Source: Leptotrichia wadei (lineage in GTDB: Bacteria; Fusobacteriota; Fusobacteriia; Fusobacteriales; Leptotrichiaceae). From it: a DNA stretch of 64,000 nt. The DNA is taken from assembly GCF_007990445.1 (NCBI RefSeq), contig NZ_AP019841.1, positions 62,001-126,000 on the forward strand, written 5' to 3'. Shown here piece by piece: positions 24,195 to 33,337 of the stretch. Position 1 is the first letter of the stretch. Each line of letters starts with the position of its first letter. Position numbers and translations under genes: made by a program. Under the pieces are notes generated by a model. The model was not told the DNA's origin, searched no databases, and was given only the letters and a program-made list of their open reading frames with translations.

Positions 24195-25546
24195 AAAAAA
24201 TATTAATATCAGGAACGATGAGCGGAAGCGGAAAAACTACAGTAAGTAGCATTTTGATGTCTGCATTAGAAAATGTGGCTCCTTTTAAAGTGGGACCAGA
24301 TTACATTGATCCGACGCATCATGAGGTATTTACAGGACATCATTCACACAATTTGGATATTTTTATGACAGGTGAGGATGCTGTGAGACAGATATTTGAG
24401 ATGTATTCACAAGGCAGGGATATTTCTGTTGTTGAAGGTGTTATGGGACTTTATGATGGAATTGGGAACGAAAAGGACAATTTTAGCACGGCTCATTTAG
24501 CAAGAGTACTTGATATTCCCGTAATTTTAGTTGTGAATGCTAAAGCGATTTCAACAAGTATTGCGGCAGAAGTTCTTGGGTTTAAGATGTTTGATGAACG
24601 AGTGAATATAAAAGGTGTGATTCTTAACAATGTTTCTTCACAAAAATTGTATGAGAGCTTGAAGGAAGCAGTTGAAAAATATACAGGAATTGAGTGTTTA
24701 GGCTACATTCCTAGAAATGAGCAACTTGCTACAGAGAGCCGGCATTTAGGCTTGAAACAGGCTTTTGAAGAGGATAATGCACAAAAACAGGAGTTATTTG
24801 AGGAAATCGCACAAAATTGCTTGAATTTGGAGCGGATAAAAGAAATTGCACAAGAATTTGAGTCAAGTCGAAATATGGAAAATTATGCAAAAATAGGATA
24901 TCTAAAAGATAAATTTAAAGGAAAAAGAGTAGCGATTGCAAGAGATGAAGCATTTTCGTTTTATTATGAGGCAAACATTGATTTGATGAAATTTTGTGGA
25001 GTGGAAATAGTTGAGTTTAGTCCAATTCGAGATAAAAAACTTCCTGAAAATACAGATTTTATCTACTTTGGTGGAGGTTATCCTGAATTATTTGCAAAAG
25101 AGTTGAGTGAAAATATTTCTATGAAAAATAGTATTGTTGAAGCGTGTAAAAATGGCGTGAGAATATTTGCAGAATGTGGCGGATTTATGTATTTAGCAAA
25201 AAAATTACATTTATTAAATGAAGAAATTTTTGATATGTGTGGAATTTTTGATATTAAAATTGGGATGAGAAAACGTTTAAATATTGGAAGATTTGGGTAT
25301 ATCAATATTGAAACTGCAAATGGGATAAACTTGCGAGGACATGAATTTCATTATTCGGAAATTTTGAAAAATAATGAAGTGAGTAAAAATGATTCGGAAG
25401 GCTATTTTTATAATATTTATAAGAATAATGGGAAAGAATGGAAATGTGGATATATGAAAAATAATGCGATAGCTGGGTATCCGCATATTCATTTTTACTC
25501 GAATGTGGAGTTTCTTGAGTTTTTGTTGGATGTGAAAAGAGATTAA
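24191..25546 (+). CDS. cbiA: Cobyrinic acid a,c-diamide synthase
   Basis: CbiA amidates cobyrinic acid at positions a and c with glutamine and ATP. The P-loop 'ISGTMSGSGKTTVSS' starts the DethioB-synthetase-like domain. The C-terminal amidotransferase domain has the nucleophile in 'FAECGGFMYLA' and a catalytic His in 'GYPHIHFYSN'. It overlaps cbiO by 4 bp. Length 451 aa, normal. It lies before the CbiC methylmutase, whose product, cobyrinic acid, is its substrate. Confidence 0.95.
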   Translation: MKKILISGTMSGSGKTTVSSILMSALENVAPFKVGPDYIDPTHHEVFTGHHSHNLDIFMTGEDAVRQIFEMYSQGRDISVVEGVMGLYDGIGNEKDNFSTAHLARVLDIPVILVVNAKAISTSIAAEVLGFKMFDERVNIKGVILNNVSSQKLYESLKEAVEKYTGIECLGYIPRNEQLATESRHLGLKQAFEEDNAQKQELFEEIAQNCLNLERIKEIAQEFESSRNMENYAKIGYLKDKFKGKRVAIARDEAFSFYYEANIDLMKFCGVEIVEFSPIRDKKLPENTDFIYFGGGYPELFAKELSENISMKNSIVEACKNGVRIFAECGGFMYLAKKLHLLNEEIFDMCGIFDIKIGMRKRLNIGRFGYINIETANGINLRGHEFHYSEILKNNEVSKNDSEGYFYNIYKNNGKEWKCGYMKNNAIAGYPHIHFYSNVEFLEFLLDVKRD

Positions 25547-25654
25547 GAAGATTTTGAAGAGAAATTTTTAATCTTTTTGAAAATAATGAATTTGAAGTGT
25601 GGAAAACGATAAAGAAGAAAGGAGAGTGTGGTAGTTATTATCGCACAATGAAAT

Positions 25655-26311
25655 ATGTCATATATTAAAGATCCGAAATCAATAGAAGTGAGAAGTTTTG
25701 AAATAATAACTGAAGGATTGGCTGGAAAGGCTGATCATTTTAGTGAGGAAGAGCAATTGATTGTGAAAAGATTGATTCATACGACGGGAGATTTTGATTA
25801 TGTAAACATTGTTGAATTTCAAAATAATCCGATTGAATCGGCAAAAGAAGCGTTAGAAGCTGGAAATTGCAGAATTTATTGCGATACAAATATGATTGTT
25901 AATGGACTGAATAAAAATGGATTGAAAAAATTTGGTGCTGAGGCGTATTGTTTGGTGGCGGATCCAGATGTGGCGAAAGAAGCGAAAGAAAGAGGAATTA
26001 CACGTTCAATGGTTGGATTGGAAAGAGCATTAAAGGATCCTCAAACGAAAATTTTTCTAATTGGAAATGCACCGACAGCATTGTTCACATTACTTGAAAA
26101 AATGGATAAAGAAGGAGAAAATGTTCCAAAATTGATAGTTGGAGTGCCAGTTGGATTTGTGGGATGTCCTGAATCGAAAGCTGAGCTTTCAAAATACGAT
26201 GTTCCATTTATTAGAACAAATGGGACAAAAGGTGGAAGCACAGTTGCAGTTGGTGTGATGCACGGAATCCTTTATCAAATGTACGAAAGAGATAAATATT
26301 TTAATAATTAA
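25655..26311 (+). CDS. cbiC: Cobalt-precorrin-8 methylmutase
   Basis: CbiC moves the C11 methyl group to C12, giving cobyrinic acid. 'YIKDPKSIEVRSFEII' opens the protein, and the catalytic histidine is in 'LIHTTGDFDY'. 'DTNMIVNGLNK', 'IGNAPTALF' and 'PVGFVGCPESK' are all conserved. The ATG at 25655 is fixed by an in-frame TGA two codons upstream. A GGAG site lies unusually far (about 30 nt) before it, so translation may be weak or initiated differently. Confidence 0.94.
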   Translation: MSYIKDPKSIEVRSFEIITEGLAGKADHFSEEEQLIVKRLIHTTGDFDYVNIVEFQNNPIESAKEALEAGNCRIYCDTNMIVNGLNKNGLKKFGAEAYCLVADPDVAKEAKERGITRSMVGLERALKDPQTKIFLIGNAPTALFTLLEKMDKEGENVPKLIVGVPVGFVGCPESKAELSKYDVPFIRTNGTKGGSTVAVGVMHGILYQMYERDKYFNN

Positions 26312-26465
26312 TCACAATTTTATGTGAAAATTAATTAGTGAATCTATTAATATCTGAAAACTTATTTCAATTTTTATATTTTATTTTTTCATAACGAAAG
26401 ATAATATAAATTATTGATTTAAGTATTTTCAGATATATTTTAATATAACTTTGGAGAAGTAAAAA

Positions 26466-27572
26466 ATGGGAAATTATGTATATTTTAACGGTAGAAAATT
26501 GCGATATGGTTATACTACTGGGAGTTCAGCAACAGCAGCGACTAAAGCAGCATTGTTACTTTTGCTGGGAAAAGTCGAAAAAATCGAAGAAGTTGAAATA
26601 GACGTTCCAGCAGGTAAGAGAATAAAAATTGGGATTAAATCTTTTGAAAAGACAAAGGATTATACGATGGCGACTGTTGTGAAAGATGGGGGAGATGACC
26701 CTGATGCGACACATGGTTTGGAGATTGTTTCAAAAGTGAGTTTTAGAAAAGATAGTAAAATCAATATTTTTGGAGGAAAAGGAGTTGGAAAAGTTACAAA
26801 AGTTGGGCTTCCTGTAGAAATTGGAAAATCAGCAATTAATCCAACACCAATGAAAATGTTGACAAGTATTGTTGAGGAGTTTCTTCCAGAGGGAAAAGGA
26901 GTTGATGTTGAAATCAGTGTGCCTTTGGGTGAGGAAGCTGCAAAAAAAACAATGAATGCAAAGTTAGGAATTATCGGTGGAATCTCGATTCTTGGAACAA
27001 TGGGAATTGTGCGACCAATGTCTGAAGAGTCATGGAAAGCCTCTTTGGCAATAGAATTGAAACAAAATTTAACATATTTTAATACAAAGACGGCAATTTT
27101 TCTTTTTGGAAATCGTGGAAAAATGTTTTTGAGCAAGGAATTCCCTAAAAGAGCTGAAGAAGGGGTTGTAATCAGTAACTTTGTTGGATATATGTTTGAC
27201 AAAGCCTGTGAATATGAAGTTAAGAAAGTTTATTTTATTGGTGAATTGGGAAAATTTGTAAAAGTGGCAGGAGGAATTTTTCATACACACAGTCGAGTTT
27301 CTGATGCAAAAATGGAAATTTTAGCTGCAAATGCTTTATTAGTTGGCGAAAAGTTGGAAAATGTTTACAAAATTTTAGATTCGAATACGACTGAAGAAGC
27401 TTCTGGATATATTGAAAAAAAGGAAGTTTTCAATTTACTAGCTGAAAAGGCAAAGCAAAAATGTGAAGAACATTGCAGAAAAAATGGCTGGGACTTGGAA
27501 GTAGAAACGTTGATTTTATCAGCTGAGAAAAAAGTTATTGGGCAAAGTAAGAACTTTTTTAAAGAGTTCTAG
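26466..27572 (+). CDS. cbiD: Cobalt-precorrin-5B C1-methyltransferase
   Basis: CbiD methylates C1 of the macrocycle in the anaerobic pathway. It begins with the hallmark 'LRYGYTTGSSATAATKAAL' and contains 'VVKDGGDDPDATHG', 'SAINPTPMKM' and 'GTMGIVRPMSEESWKAS'. Length 368 aa, normal. A GGAG site precedes the ATG. It lies about 150 bp after cbiC, the largest gap in this part of the cluster. Confidence 0.96.
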   Translation: MGNYVYFNGRKLRYGYTTGSSATAATKAALLLLLGKVEKIEEVEIDVPAGKRIKIGIKSFEKTKDYTMATVVKDGGDDPDATHGLEIVSKVSFRKDSKINIFGGKGVGKVTKVGLPVEIGKSAINPTPMKMLTSIVEEFLPEGKGVDVEISVPLGEEAAKKTMNAKLGIIGGISILGTMGIVRPMSEESWKASLAIELKQNLTYFNTKTAIFLFGNRGKMFLSKEFPKRAEEGVVISNFVGYMFDKACEYEVKKVYFIGELGKFVKVAGGIFHTHSRVSDAKMEILAANALLVGEKLENVYKILDSNTTEEASGYIEKKEVFNLLAEKAKQKCEEHCRKNGWDLEVETLILSAEKKVIGQSKNFFKEF

Positions 27573-27631
27573 TTTTTTATTTTTAAAGAAAAAAACATAA
27601 TAAAAAATTATAGTTTTTGAAAAGAGGAAAA

Positions 27632-28258
27632 ATGGAAAAAATACAAATTTTAGGTCTAGGACCTGGAAATTTAGACTACACATTACCGATTGTTTTGAAG
27701 AAAATTAAAGAATCGGAAGTAATTGTCGGGGGAAAGCGGCATATTGAAAGTTTGGGAGAGTATGCGGAGAATAAGGAATATTGCTATATTTCAGCTGATT
27801 TGCAAAAAGTTCTGGATTTCATAAATGAGAATCGAAATAAAAAGATTTCTGTGATTGTGTCTGGAGATACTGGATTTTATAGCCTTTTAACTTTTATGAA
27901 AAAATATTTTGAAAGTGAAGAGCTAGAAGTTGTGCCAGGAATTTCATCGGTTCAATATATGTTTGCGAAAATTTCAGAATATTGGTATGATGCTTGTATT
28001 GCCAGTGTTCATGGGAAGGAATTCGATTTTGTGGAAAAATTGAATGAGTATGAAAAAATTGGATTATTGACTGATTTTAAAGAAAATACGCCACAGAAAA
28101 TTGCTCAAAAATTGTTGGAAAATAATTTTGAAGATGTGGAAATTTTTGTTGGGGAAAATTTGTCTTATGAAAATGAAAAAATTTATCGTTTTAAGGCAAA
28201 AGAGTTGGCAAATTATGAAGAGAAATTTGGAATGAATGTTGTGATTTTGAAAAAATAA
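27632..28258 (+). CDS. cbiE: Cobalt-precorrin-7 C5-methyltransferase
   Basis: A SAM-dependent corrin methyltransferase with 'ILGLGPGNLDY' at the N-terminus, 'VIVGGKRHIES' and 'VIVSGDTGFYSLL'. CbiE methylates C5, and CbiT, next door, methylates C15 with decarboxylation. In some species the two are fused as CobL. ATG 27632 is used, with AGAGGA upstream. The in-frame TTG at 27617 lacks a site. Length 208 aa. Confidence 0.92.
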   Translation: MEKIQILGLGPGNLDYTLPIVLKKIKESEVIVGGKRHIESLGEYAENKEYCYISADLQKVLDFINENRNKKISVIVSGDTGFYSLLTFMKKYFESEELEVVPGISSVQYMFAKISEYWYDACIASVHGKEFDFVEKLNEYEKIGLLTDFKENTPQKIAQKLLENNFEDVEIFVGENLSYENEKIYRFKAKELANYEEKFGMNVVILKK

Positions 28259-28335
28259 AAAAGGTTAAAAGTTTTTGTAATAAAAATAAGGTTTTTAACA
28301 AAATAAAAAAATTAAATGTAAGAAGTGGAGAGAAA

Positions 28336-28902
28336 ATGTATCATATAAAAGATAAGGACTTTATTCGTGGAAAAGTTCCAATGACAAAGGAAGAAATAAG
28401 AGCGGTGAGTATTGCAAAAATGGAAATTTCTGATGAAGATGTGTGTATTGATATTGGTGGTGGAACTGGCTCTGTAAGTATTGAAATGGCTAGATTTGCT
28501 AAAAATGGGCATGTTTACACGATTGAGCAAAAAAAGGAAGCCGTTGATTTAATAAAACAAAATATGGAAAAATTTGGGATAAAAAATATGACTGTAATTT
28601 CTGGAAAAGCACCAGAAGATTTACCACAAGGAATAACTTTCGACAAAGTGTTTATCGGTGGTTCAGGTGGGAATTTATCAGAAATTATCAATTATTCTTA
28701 TGAAAATTTAAAAGAAGGCGGAATAATCGCTTTGAACTTTATCGTTTTAGAAAACACATTTGAAGCACTTGAATGCTTAAAAAAATCAAAATTTGAGGAT
28801 ATTGATATTTCTCAAATAATTGTGGCAAAAAATAGAAAAGTGAAGGATTTTAACATGATGATGTCGGAAAATCCAATTTATGTGATTTCTGCGAGAAAAT
28901 AA
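28336..28902 (+). CDS. cbiT: Cobalt-precorrin-6B C15-methyltransferase (decarboxylating)
   Basis: A class I Rossmann SAM methyltransferase with 'VCIDIGGGTGSVSIEMA' as motif I, 'VYTIEQKKEAVDLIKQN' and 'DKVFIGGSGGNLSEI'. 'FIRGKVPMTKEEIRAV' at the N-terminus is typical of CbiT. It removes the C12 acetate carboxyl and methylates C15. A strong terminator follows, so the riboswitch-controlled cluster probably ends here. Length 188 aa. Confidence 0.94.
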   Translation: MYHIKDKDFIRGKVPMTKEEIRAVSIAKMEISDEDVCIDIGGGTGSVSIEMARFAKNGHVYTIEQKKEAVDLIKQNMEKFGIKNMTVISGKAPEDLPQGITFDKVFIGGSGGNLSEIINYSYENLKEGGIIALNFIVLENTFEALECLKKSKFEDIDISQIIVAKNRKVKDFNMMMSENPIYVISARK

Positions 28903-28908
28903 AATATA

Positions 28909-28946
28909 AAAAACCACTTGTAAGATACTAAAAGGTGGTTTTTTTT
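28909..28946 (+). terminator. Rho-independent terminator after cbiT
   Basis: AAACCACTT pairs with AGGTGGTTT around a 13-nt loop, followed by a run of eight T. Confidence 0.85.
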
Positions 28947-29389
28947 ATGAAAAGTCTTTCATAATAATCATTTTTGCTGATTACATTTTGTTTTATCATA
29001 AATTTAAACTTTTAGAAATATAAAATCTTGTCTGTTTATAAAAATATTTTATTATGTTCTAATATTTTTATCTCATTATGTTATTATGAATAATCAAAAA
29101 TTTAAAATATGATGATTCATAAAATAAATGAAAAAATATTGGATTAAACTTTTCTAAATGTTATGATGAATGAACATTTAGATTGGTTAAGTGTATTAGG
29201 TGAACTACTCCCGCTTCTAAAAGCGGGAGTAGTTCACTGAAGATGTGATATTATTATGATGAAAAGATAAAAAGAATAAATCATAAAATCTTAAATTGAA
29301 ATCTATTATAACATTTAGAGGAATTCGAAAATATTAGAAATATAAATTTTAAGATTTTAGATAAAAAATTTTAGAAAAGAGGAATAAAA
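28947..29389. other. Intergenic region with solo element palindrome
   Basis: No gene is supported. Besides the palindrome at 29200-29237, a perfect CTAAATGTT/AACATTTAG hairpin lies at about 29154-29182. The rest is A/T-rich sequence before the META-domain gene. Confidence 0.5.
29200..29237. repeat. Perfect palindrome made of IS605-type right-end sequence
   Basis: GTGAACTACTCCCGCTT and its exact complement AAGCGGGAGTAGTTCAC flank a CTAA loop. The right arm is identical to the right terminus of the tnpB elements in this window. It may be two right ends joined or a decayed element reduced to its hairpin. Confidence 0.7.
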
Positions 29390-30172
29390 ATGAAAAAGAC
29401 ATTTGTTTTATTCGGAATTTTAACAGTTTTCTTACTAAGTTGCATTTCTTTAAGTGCAAAAACGAAAAAGAAAATTATTAACTTAAACGAAACTTCATGG
29501 GAATTATTACAAATTACCAAAAGAGGTAAAGAACAATTAATTCCCCAAAATGCAAATATCACAATTAATTTTGCAGATAACAAAATTAACGGAAATTCGG
29601 GAGTAAACAGCTATTTTGGAGGTTACAAAATCAAAAATAACTCAATTTTAACTGCAAATGCAGCAACAACATTAATGGCAGGTCCAGAAGAATTAATGAA
29701 AATCGAACAAAGATTTTTAGAAACATTGAAAAATTCTCCAAGAATAACTTATAGCAATACAACTTTAAGTTTGAGAAATAAAAATGGAGAAATTTGGACA
29801 TTCCAAAAATTAGATTTAAGTGAAAAATTAAAAAATACAAAATGGAAACTTTTGGAAATGGGACAAACAACACTTCCAGAAAAAGATGGAGAAATAACAA
29901 TTTCTTTCGACGAAAACAAAGTAAACGGAAATTCAGGAGTAAACAACTATTTTGGAAGTTTTGAAATAAAAAATAACAGCATTAAAATCGGACCAGTTGG
30001 CTCTACAAGAATGGCAGGACCAGAAAATTTAATGAAAATTGAATTTGAATATTTAAAATTATTACAAGATTCTAAAACTATAGAATTTAATAATAATCTT
30101 TTGATTTTGACTACTAATGATGGGAAAGTTTTGAAATTTGAAAAGATTGATGACAGAGCTTATCATTATTAG
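29390..30172 (+). CDS. Lipoprotein with two META (HslJ-like) domains
   Basis: A lipobox ('TVFLLSC') follows the signal core. Two tandem META domains cover residues about 30-130 and 145-255. Each has 'W.L......L', 'ITI(N/S)F....(I/V)NGNSGVN.YFG', 'I.NNSI' and '(R/L)MAGPE.LMKIE...L..L'. META domains occur in HslJ and in secreted or motility-linked proteins, usually with unknown partners. The two copies are closely similar, indicating a recent internal duplication. The ribosome site AGAGGA precedes the ATG. Confidence 0.85.
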   Translation: MKKTFVLFGILTVFLLSCISLSAKTKKKIINLNETSWELLQITKRGKEQLIPQNANITINFADNKINGNSGVNSYFGGYKIKNNSILTANAATTLMAGPEELMKIEQRFLETLKNSPRITYSNTTLSLRNKNGEIWTFQKLDLSEKLKNTKWKLLEMGQTTLPEKDGEITISFDENKVNGNSGVNNYFGSFEIKNNSIKIGPVGSTRMAGPENLMKIEFEYLKLLQDSKTIEFNNNLLILTTNDGKVLKFEKIDDRAYHY

Positions 30173-30250
30173 GTGTTAGAGATAGAGAATTTTATAAATT
30201 TTATCTAGAGTGTCCATAATTTTGTGTAAACTCAAAATATAATATATGGT

Positions 30251-30282
30251 ACAGGATGGTAGTTTTATCATCCTGTTTTTAA
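30251..30282 (+). terminator. Rho-independent terminator
   Basis: ACAGGATG and CATCCTGT pair around GTAGTTTTAT, followed by T5. It ends the META-domain gene. Confidence 0.8.
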
Positions 30283-30291
30283 ATTCTTCCT

Positions 30292-30621
30292 TCAAAATAA
30301 ATATAAATCATGAACAACCACATAGTGTAAAAAATTATTTGTGGTTTGAATATGTGCTATTATAGGAAAAGACACACTATTATCAATTTTTTTATCCTCA
30401 ACTTTCACTGCCTTTGAATCAAATCCCAAATAATCAAGCCCTTTTATCATTCCCGCAAGATTAGTTCCGTTTCTATCTGTTCCTGATATTTGCCGTAACT
30501 TGGCAATTGAAAAATTTGAATTATATTGCTTAGCTATTGTTAATATACAGGCAGGTCCGCAATCCTTCTCATCCTTTTGTAAAACACAACAATATCTTTT
30601 AAATATCGAAAAAATCTTTTT
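30292..30621 (-). pseudogene. C39 peptidase domain fragment (bacteriocin exporter N-terminus)
   Basis: Read on the minus strand, the frame gives 'KRYCCVLQKDEKDCGPACIL', 'IAKLRQISGTDRNGTNLAGM' and 'FPIIAHIQTTNNFLHYVVVHDL', then a stop. This is the N-terminal peptidase of double-glycine ABC exporters, including the catalytic Cys (DCGPAC) and His (HYVV). No usable start codon and no downstream membrane or ATPase domain are present, so it is a remnant. Confidence 0.75.
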
Positions 30622-30742
30622 CTATCTCTCTTTCTTTAAAAATAAAGAGTTCCTAAAAACTAGAAACTCTCTATTCAAATAAAAGTTTTATTGGGATTAG
30701 GTTAAGGACTATAATTTTATAATAAATATGTATTTATTTAAT

Positions 30743-30922
30743 TTATCTATTAATTTTAAGAAACTTTAATATAATTTTTCCAAGCAATCCAACAACAGCA
30801 CCTGTAATTGCAGCTGTTATTAAACCTATAACCCATCCATATTCATCAATTATTCTACCACCAATTATGACTGACGATATTGAAGCCATTATAACTATCA
30901 TATTTTGATATTTCTTATTCAT
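30743..30922 (-). CDS. 59-residue Gly-rich hydrophobic peptide, possibly bacteriocin-like
   Basis: ATG 30922 has an excellent AAGGAGGT site 7 nt upstream, so it is preferred to an earlier ATG at 30955. The peptide has a hydrophobic first half ending 'SVIIGGR', then 'GWVIGLITAAITGAVVGLLGK', a Gly-xxx-Gly-type helix, and a basic tail. A double-glycine processing site is possible. A C39 peptidase fragment and another Gly-rich peptide tail lie on either side, so a former class II bacteriocin locus is plausible. A holin-like or other small membrane role is the alternative. Confidence 0.55.
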   Translation of the reverse strand: MNKKYQNMIVIMASISSVIIGGRIIDEYGWVIGLITAAITGAVVGLLGKIILKFLKINR

Positions 30923-30948
30923 AAATTTTACCTCCTTAAAAATTTCGA

Positions 30949-31026
30949 TTACCATCCTAATTTGAAAGCTCCTCTATCAAAAGCATATCCTACTCCTCCT
31001 GCAAAAGAGCCTTCAATAGTTGATGT
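30949..31026 (-). pseudogene. Tail of a Gly-rich bacteriocin-like peptide
   Basis: A 25-codon open frame without a start codon ends 'EGSFAGGVGYAFDRGAFKLGW' (here given only as the last segment). The Gly-rich, aromatic end is like the C-termini of class IIb bacteriocin peptides. It directly precedes the 59-residue peptide gene. Probably a truncated gene. Confidence 0.35.
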
Positions 31027-31049
31027 CTAAAATATAAAATAATTCTAAA

Positions 31050-31553
31050 TTAATAATTCAAATAAAATGCTTCTTTCAACTCTTCATAAGTTTTTGATCC
31101 ACCCAAATCTTTTTGGATTCTTGAATTTTGGATAATCAAGTTGTATGGAACTGTTTTTACTTTAAAGGCTGTCATAAGAGTATTTGTAGCGTCATAATAC
31201 ACAGGGAAAGTAAATTTACTATCTTCTACATATTTTTTAGTTGCTGATAAGTTTGTTTTTCTTCTTGTGAATACGACTACAACATTTATATTATCTTTAT
31301 TTTCTTCGTAAAATTTTTGTACATCAGCTAATTCACGTTGACAATAAGGACACCATTCAGCCGCAAAAATTAAAAGTGTTGGTTTTCCATCTCCAAATAA
31401 TTTTTTACTTTTAGTATATTTCCCATGAAAATCTCTTAATTCAAAATTTGGTAATTTTGCACCTTCTGTTACATCAACATCAAGAGGTTTTGCATTTGCG
31501 AATCCGAAAATACATGTCATAAATAATGAAATAATAATCAATAATTTTTTCAT
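31050..31553 (-). CDS. Periplasmic thioredoxin-like (TlpA/AhpC-type) protein
   Basis: The signal peptide 'MKKLLIIISLFMTCIFGFANA' directs export. The thioredoxin fold has the redox motif in 'FAAEWCPYCQREL' (CPYC) and the cis-proline in 'VKTVPYNLII'. 'LPNFELRDFHGKY' at the mature start is typical of TlpA/ResA-like proteins. It probably reduces or oxidises disulphides in envelope proteins. Length 167 aa. It stands alone with no visible partner. Confidence 0.88.
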   Translation of the reverse strand: MKKLLIIISLFMTCIFGFANAKPLDVDVTEGAKLPNFELRDFHGKYTKSKKLFGDGKPTLLIFAAEWCPYCQRELADVQKFYEENKDNINVVVVFTRRKTNLSATKKYVEDSKFTFPVYYDATNTLMTAFKVKTVPYNLIIQNSRIQKDLGGSKTYEELKEAFYLNY

Positions 31554-31772
31554 TTTTATCCCTTCTTTCTTATTTTTTTTATTTAAAATATTTTATAAAG
31601 TTTATCATATTAATATATATTTTCAATTATATTTAACTTTTTAAATCCTAATTTCGCCATATTTCTTACAAACAATCCACAAGTTAAAAGAAAAAAACTA
31701 AAATAATAGGATAAACTAAATAAAGACAAAAATATTTATATTAAAATATATCTAATTAAAAAAGAGGTGAAT

Positions 31773-31976
31773 ATGAAAAAAGTACTATTAATATTGTCAT
31801 TATTTATTTTTTGTTATTGCTTCTCAAATACAAATGTAAAAGACAATAAGAATTCAAAAGTTGAAAATACAAAAAAATATGTTTCAGGAAGTGAAATTTA
31901 TCGTGACAGAATGAGAGATTTAATTCGTGAAGTGCGTTCAAATACAACGAAAGATAAATATTTAACAAAAAGATAG
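31773..31976 (+). pseudogene. 5' part of a GH114/TM1410-like gene cut by an IS605-type element
   Basis: ATG 31773 with GAGGTG upstream begins a signal peptide ('MKKVLLILSLFIFCYCFS') and a charged stretch that ends '...TKDKYLTKR' at a stop supplied by the element. Joining TTTAAC (31961-31966) directly to 33338 gives '...DKYL' followed by 'TSNNINSLNDVKNSWCY', in frame. It is therefore the N-terminal part of the gene whose end lies at 33377-33826. Confidence 0.65.
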
Positions 31977-33337
31977 CAAGAAGTCGTAGGCTTTCTATAA
32001 GTGGAAGATGAATTGCTTTTTTTGTAAAAAAATTGAAAAAAGGGTATATCCATGATACAATTTTTGTATAAAATATTGAAGAGAAGTCATTAAAAATAAT
32101 ATTCAAAATTAAAAGGAGGTGTAATTTCATGAAATATAATTTAGCATTCAAATACAGGATTTATCCAAATAAGGAACAAGAATTGTTGATAAATAAGACT
32201 TTTGGATGTGTTCGTTTTGTTTATAATACGATTTTATACATCGCTAATAAAATTTATGAAGAAACTGGAAAAAATAAAATAATTACACCTGCCAGTTTGA
32301 AAAGTGAAAATCAATTTTTGAAAGAAGTGGATAGTCTTGCACTTTCAAATGCTCAATTGAATGTGAGACGATCATTTACGAATTTTTTTCAAAAGAGAGC
32401 GAAGTTTCCAAAGTTTAAATCTAAAAAGAATAATGTTAAAAGTTACACGACAAATTGTGTGAATAATTCAATAAGAATTGAAGAAAATAAATATTTGATT
32501 TTGCCAAAATTGAAAAAAATGAAATTGAAATATCATAGAGAAATACCAAAGAATTATAGAATAAAGTCGGTAACATTGACAAACAGTAATGGAAATTACT
32601 ATGTTTCCATCTTGACAGAATTTGAAAAAGAAATTCAAAAAGTGCCAAGTAATGATAAAGTAATTGGACTTGATTTTTCAATGTCTGAATTATTTGTCAG
32701 TTCTGAAAACCAAAGGGCTGATTATCCAAGATATTTTAGGATGTTGGAGAAAAAATTGAAAGAATTACAAAAGTCATTGTCAAGAAAAATGAAATTTTCT
32801 AAAAATTGGTATAAACAAAAAATGAAAATATCAAGATTGCATGAGTATATTAAAAATTGCCGAAGAGATTTTTTGCATAAATTATCGAAAAAATTATCTA
32901 AAGAGTATAATGCTGTGGTTGTTGAGGATTTGAATATGAAAGGGATGAGCCAGGCATTAAATTTTGGTAAAAGTGTAGGAGATAATGGGTGGGGAATGTT
33001 TTTGAGAATGCTTGAGTATAAACTGATGTTTTTAGGGAAACAATTTTTGAAGATAGATAAGTGGTTTCCGTCATCAAAAACTTGTAGTGGATGTAGAAAT
33101 GTTAAAGAGGAACTGAAATTATCAGAAAGAAGTTATAGATGTGAGTGCTGTGGAATTGAAATTGATAGAGATTATAATGCGGCACTGAATATAAAAAACA
33201 TTGGAAAAGAGATTTTGAAATATTAGGAAATAAAAAGACAGGGTAGGAACTACCCGAAGAGCTTGGTAAATATATTTGGCTAGCAAAAGCAGATACTTCC
33301 CAAGAAGCTCCCGCTTCTAAAAGCGGGAGTGGTTCAC
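31967..33337 (+). mobile_element. IS605-type tnpB element (no tnpA), copy at 32 kb
   Basis: Left end after target TTTAAC: AAAAAGATAGCAAGAAGTC...GATGAATTGC hairpin. Right end: GGGTAGGAACTACCC, then 'GAAGAGCTTGG...AGCAAAAGCAGATACTTCCC', a GCTCCCGCTTC/GAAGCGGGAG-type hairpin and GGTTCAC. It contains one tnpB gene. It is very similar to the element at 40263-41620. Confidence 0.85.
32129..33226 (+). CDS. tnpB: TnpB RNA-guided nuclease
   Basis: A 365-aa TnpB with intact catalytic residues: Asp in 'KVIGLDFSMSELFV', Glu in 'AVVVEDLNMKGM' and Asp in 'IEIDRDYNAALNI'. The zinc finger is complete ('CSGC' and 'CECC'). The ribosome site AAAGGAGGTG precedes the ATG. TnpB cuts DNA matching its omega RNA next to a short target motif. 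Here the motif is presumably the TTTAAC-like sequence found at the left of each copy. No tnpA is in the element, so movement depends on a transposase elsewhere. Confidence 0.93.
   Translation: MKYNLAFKYRIYPNKEQELLINKTFGCVRFVYNTILYIANKIYEETGKNKIITPASLKSENQFLKEVDSLALSNAQLNVRRSFTNFFQKRAKFPKFKSKKNNVKSYTTNCVNNSIRIEENKYLILPKLKKMKLKYHREIPKNYRIKSVTLTNSNGNYYVSILTEFEKEIQKVPSNDKVIGLDFSMSELFVSSENQRADYPRYFRMLEKKLKELQKSLSRKMKFSKNWYKQKMKISRLHEYIKNCRRDFLHKLSKKLSKEYNAVVVEDLNMKGMSQALNFGKSVGDNGWGMFLRMLEYKLMFLGKQFLKIDKWFPSSKTCSGCRNVKEELKLSERSYRCECCGIEIDRDYNAALNIKNIGKEILKY

Noticed and set aside
26660-27202. 180-residue minus-strand frame opposite cbiD
   Set aside because: It is an antisense shadow without a start signal, and cbiD is fully conserved.
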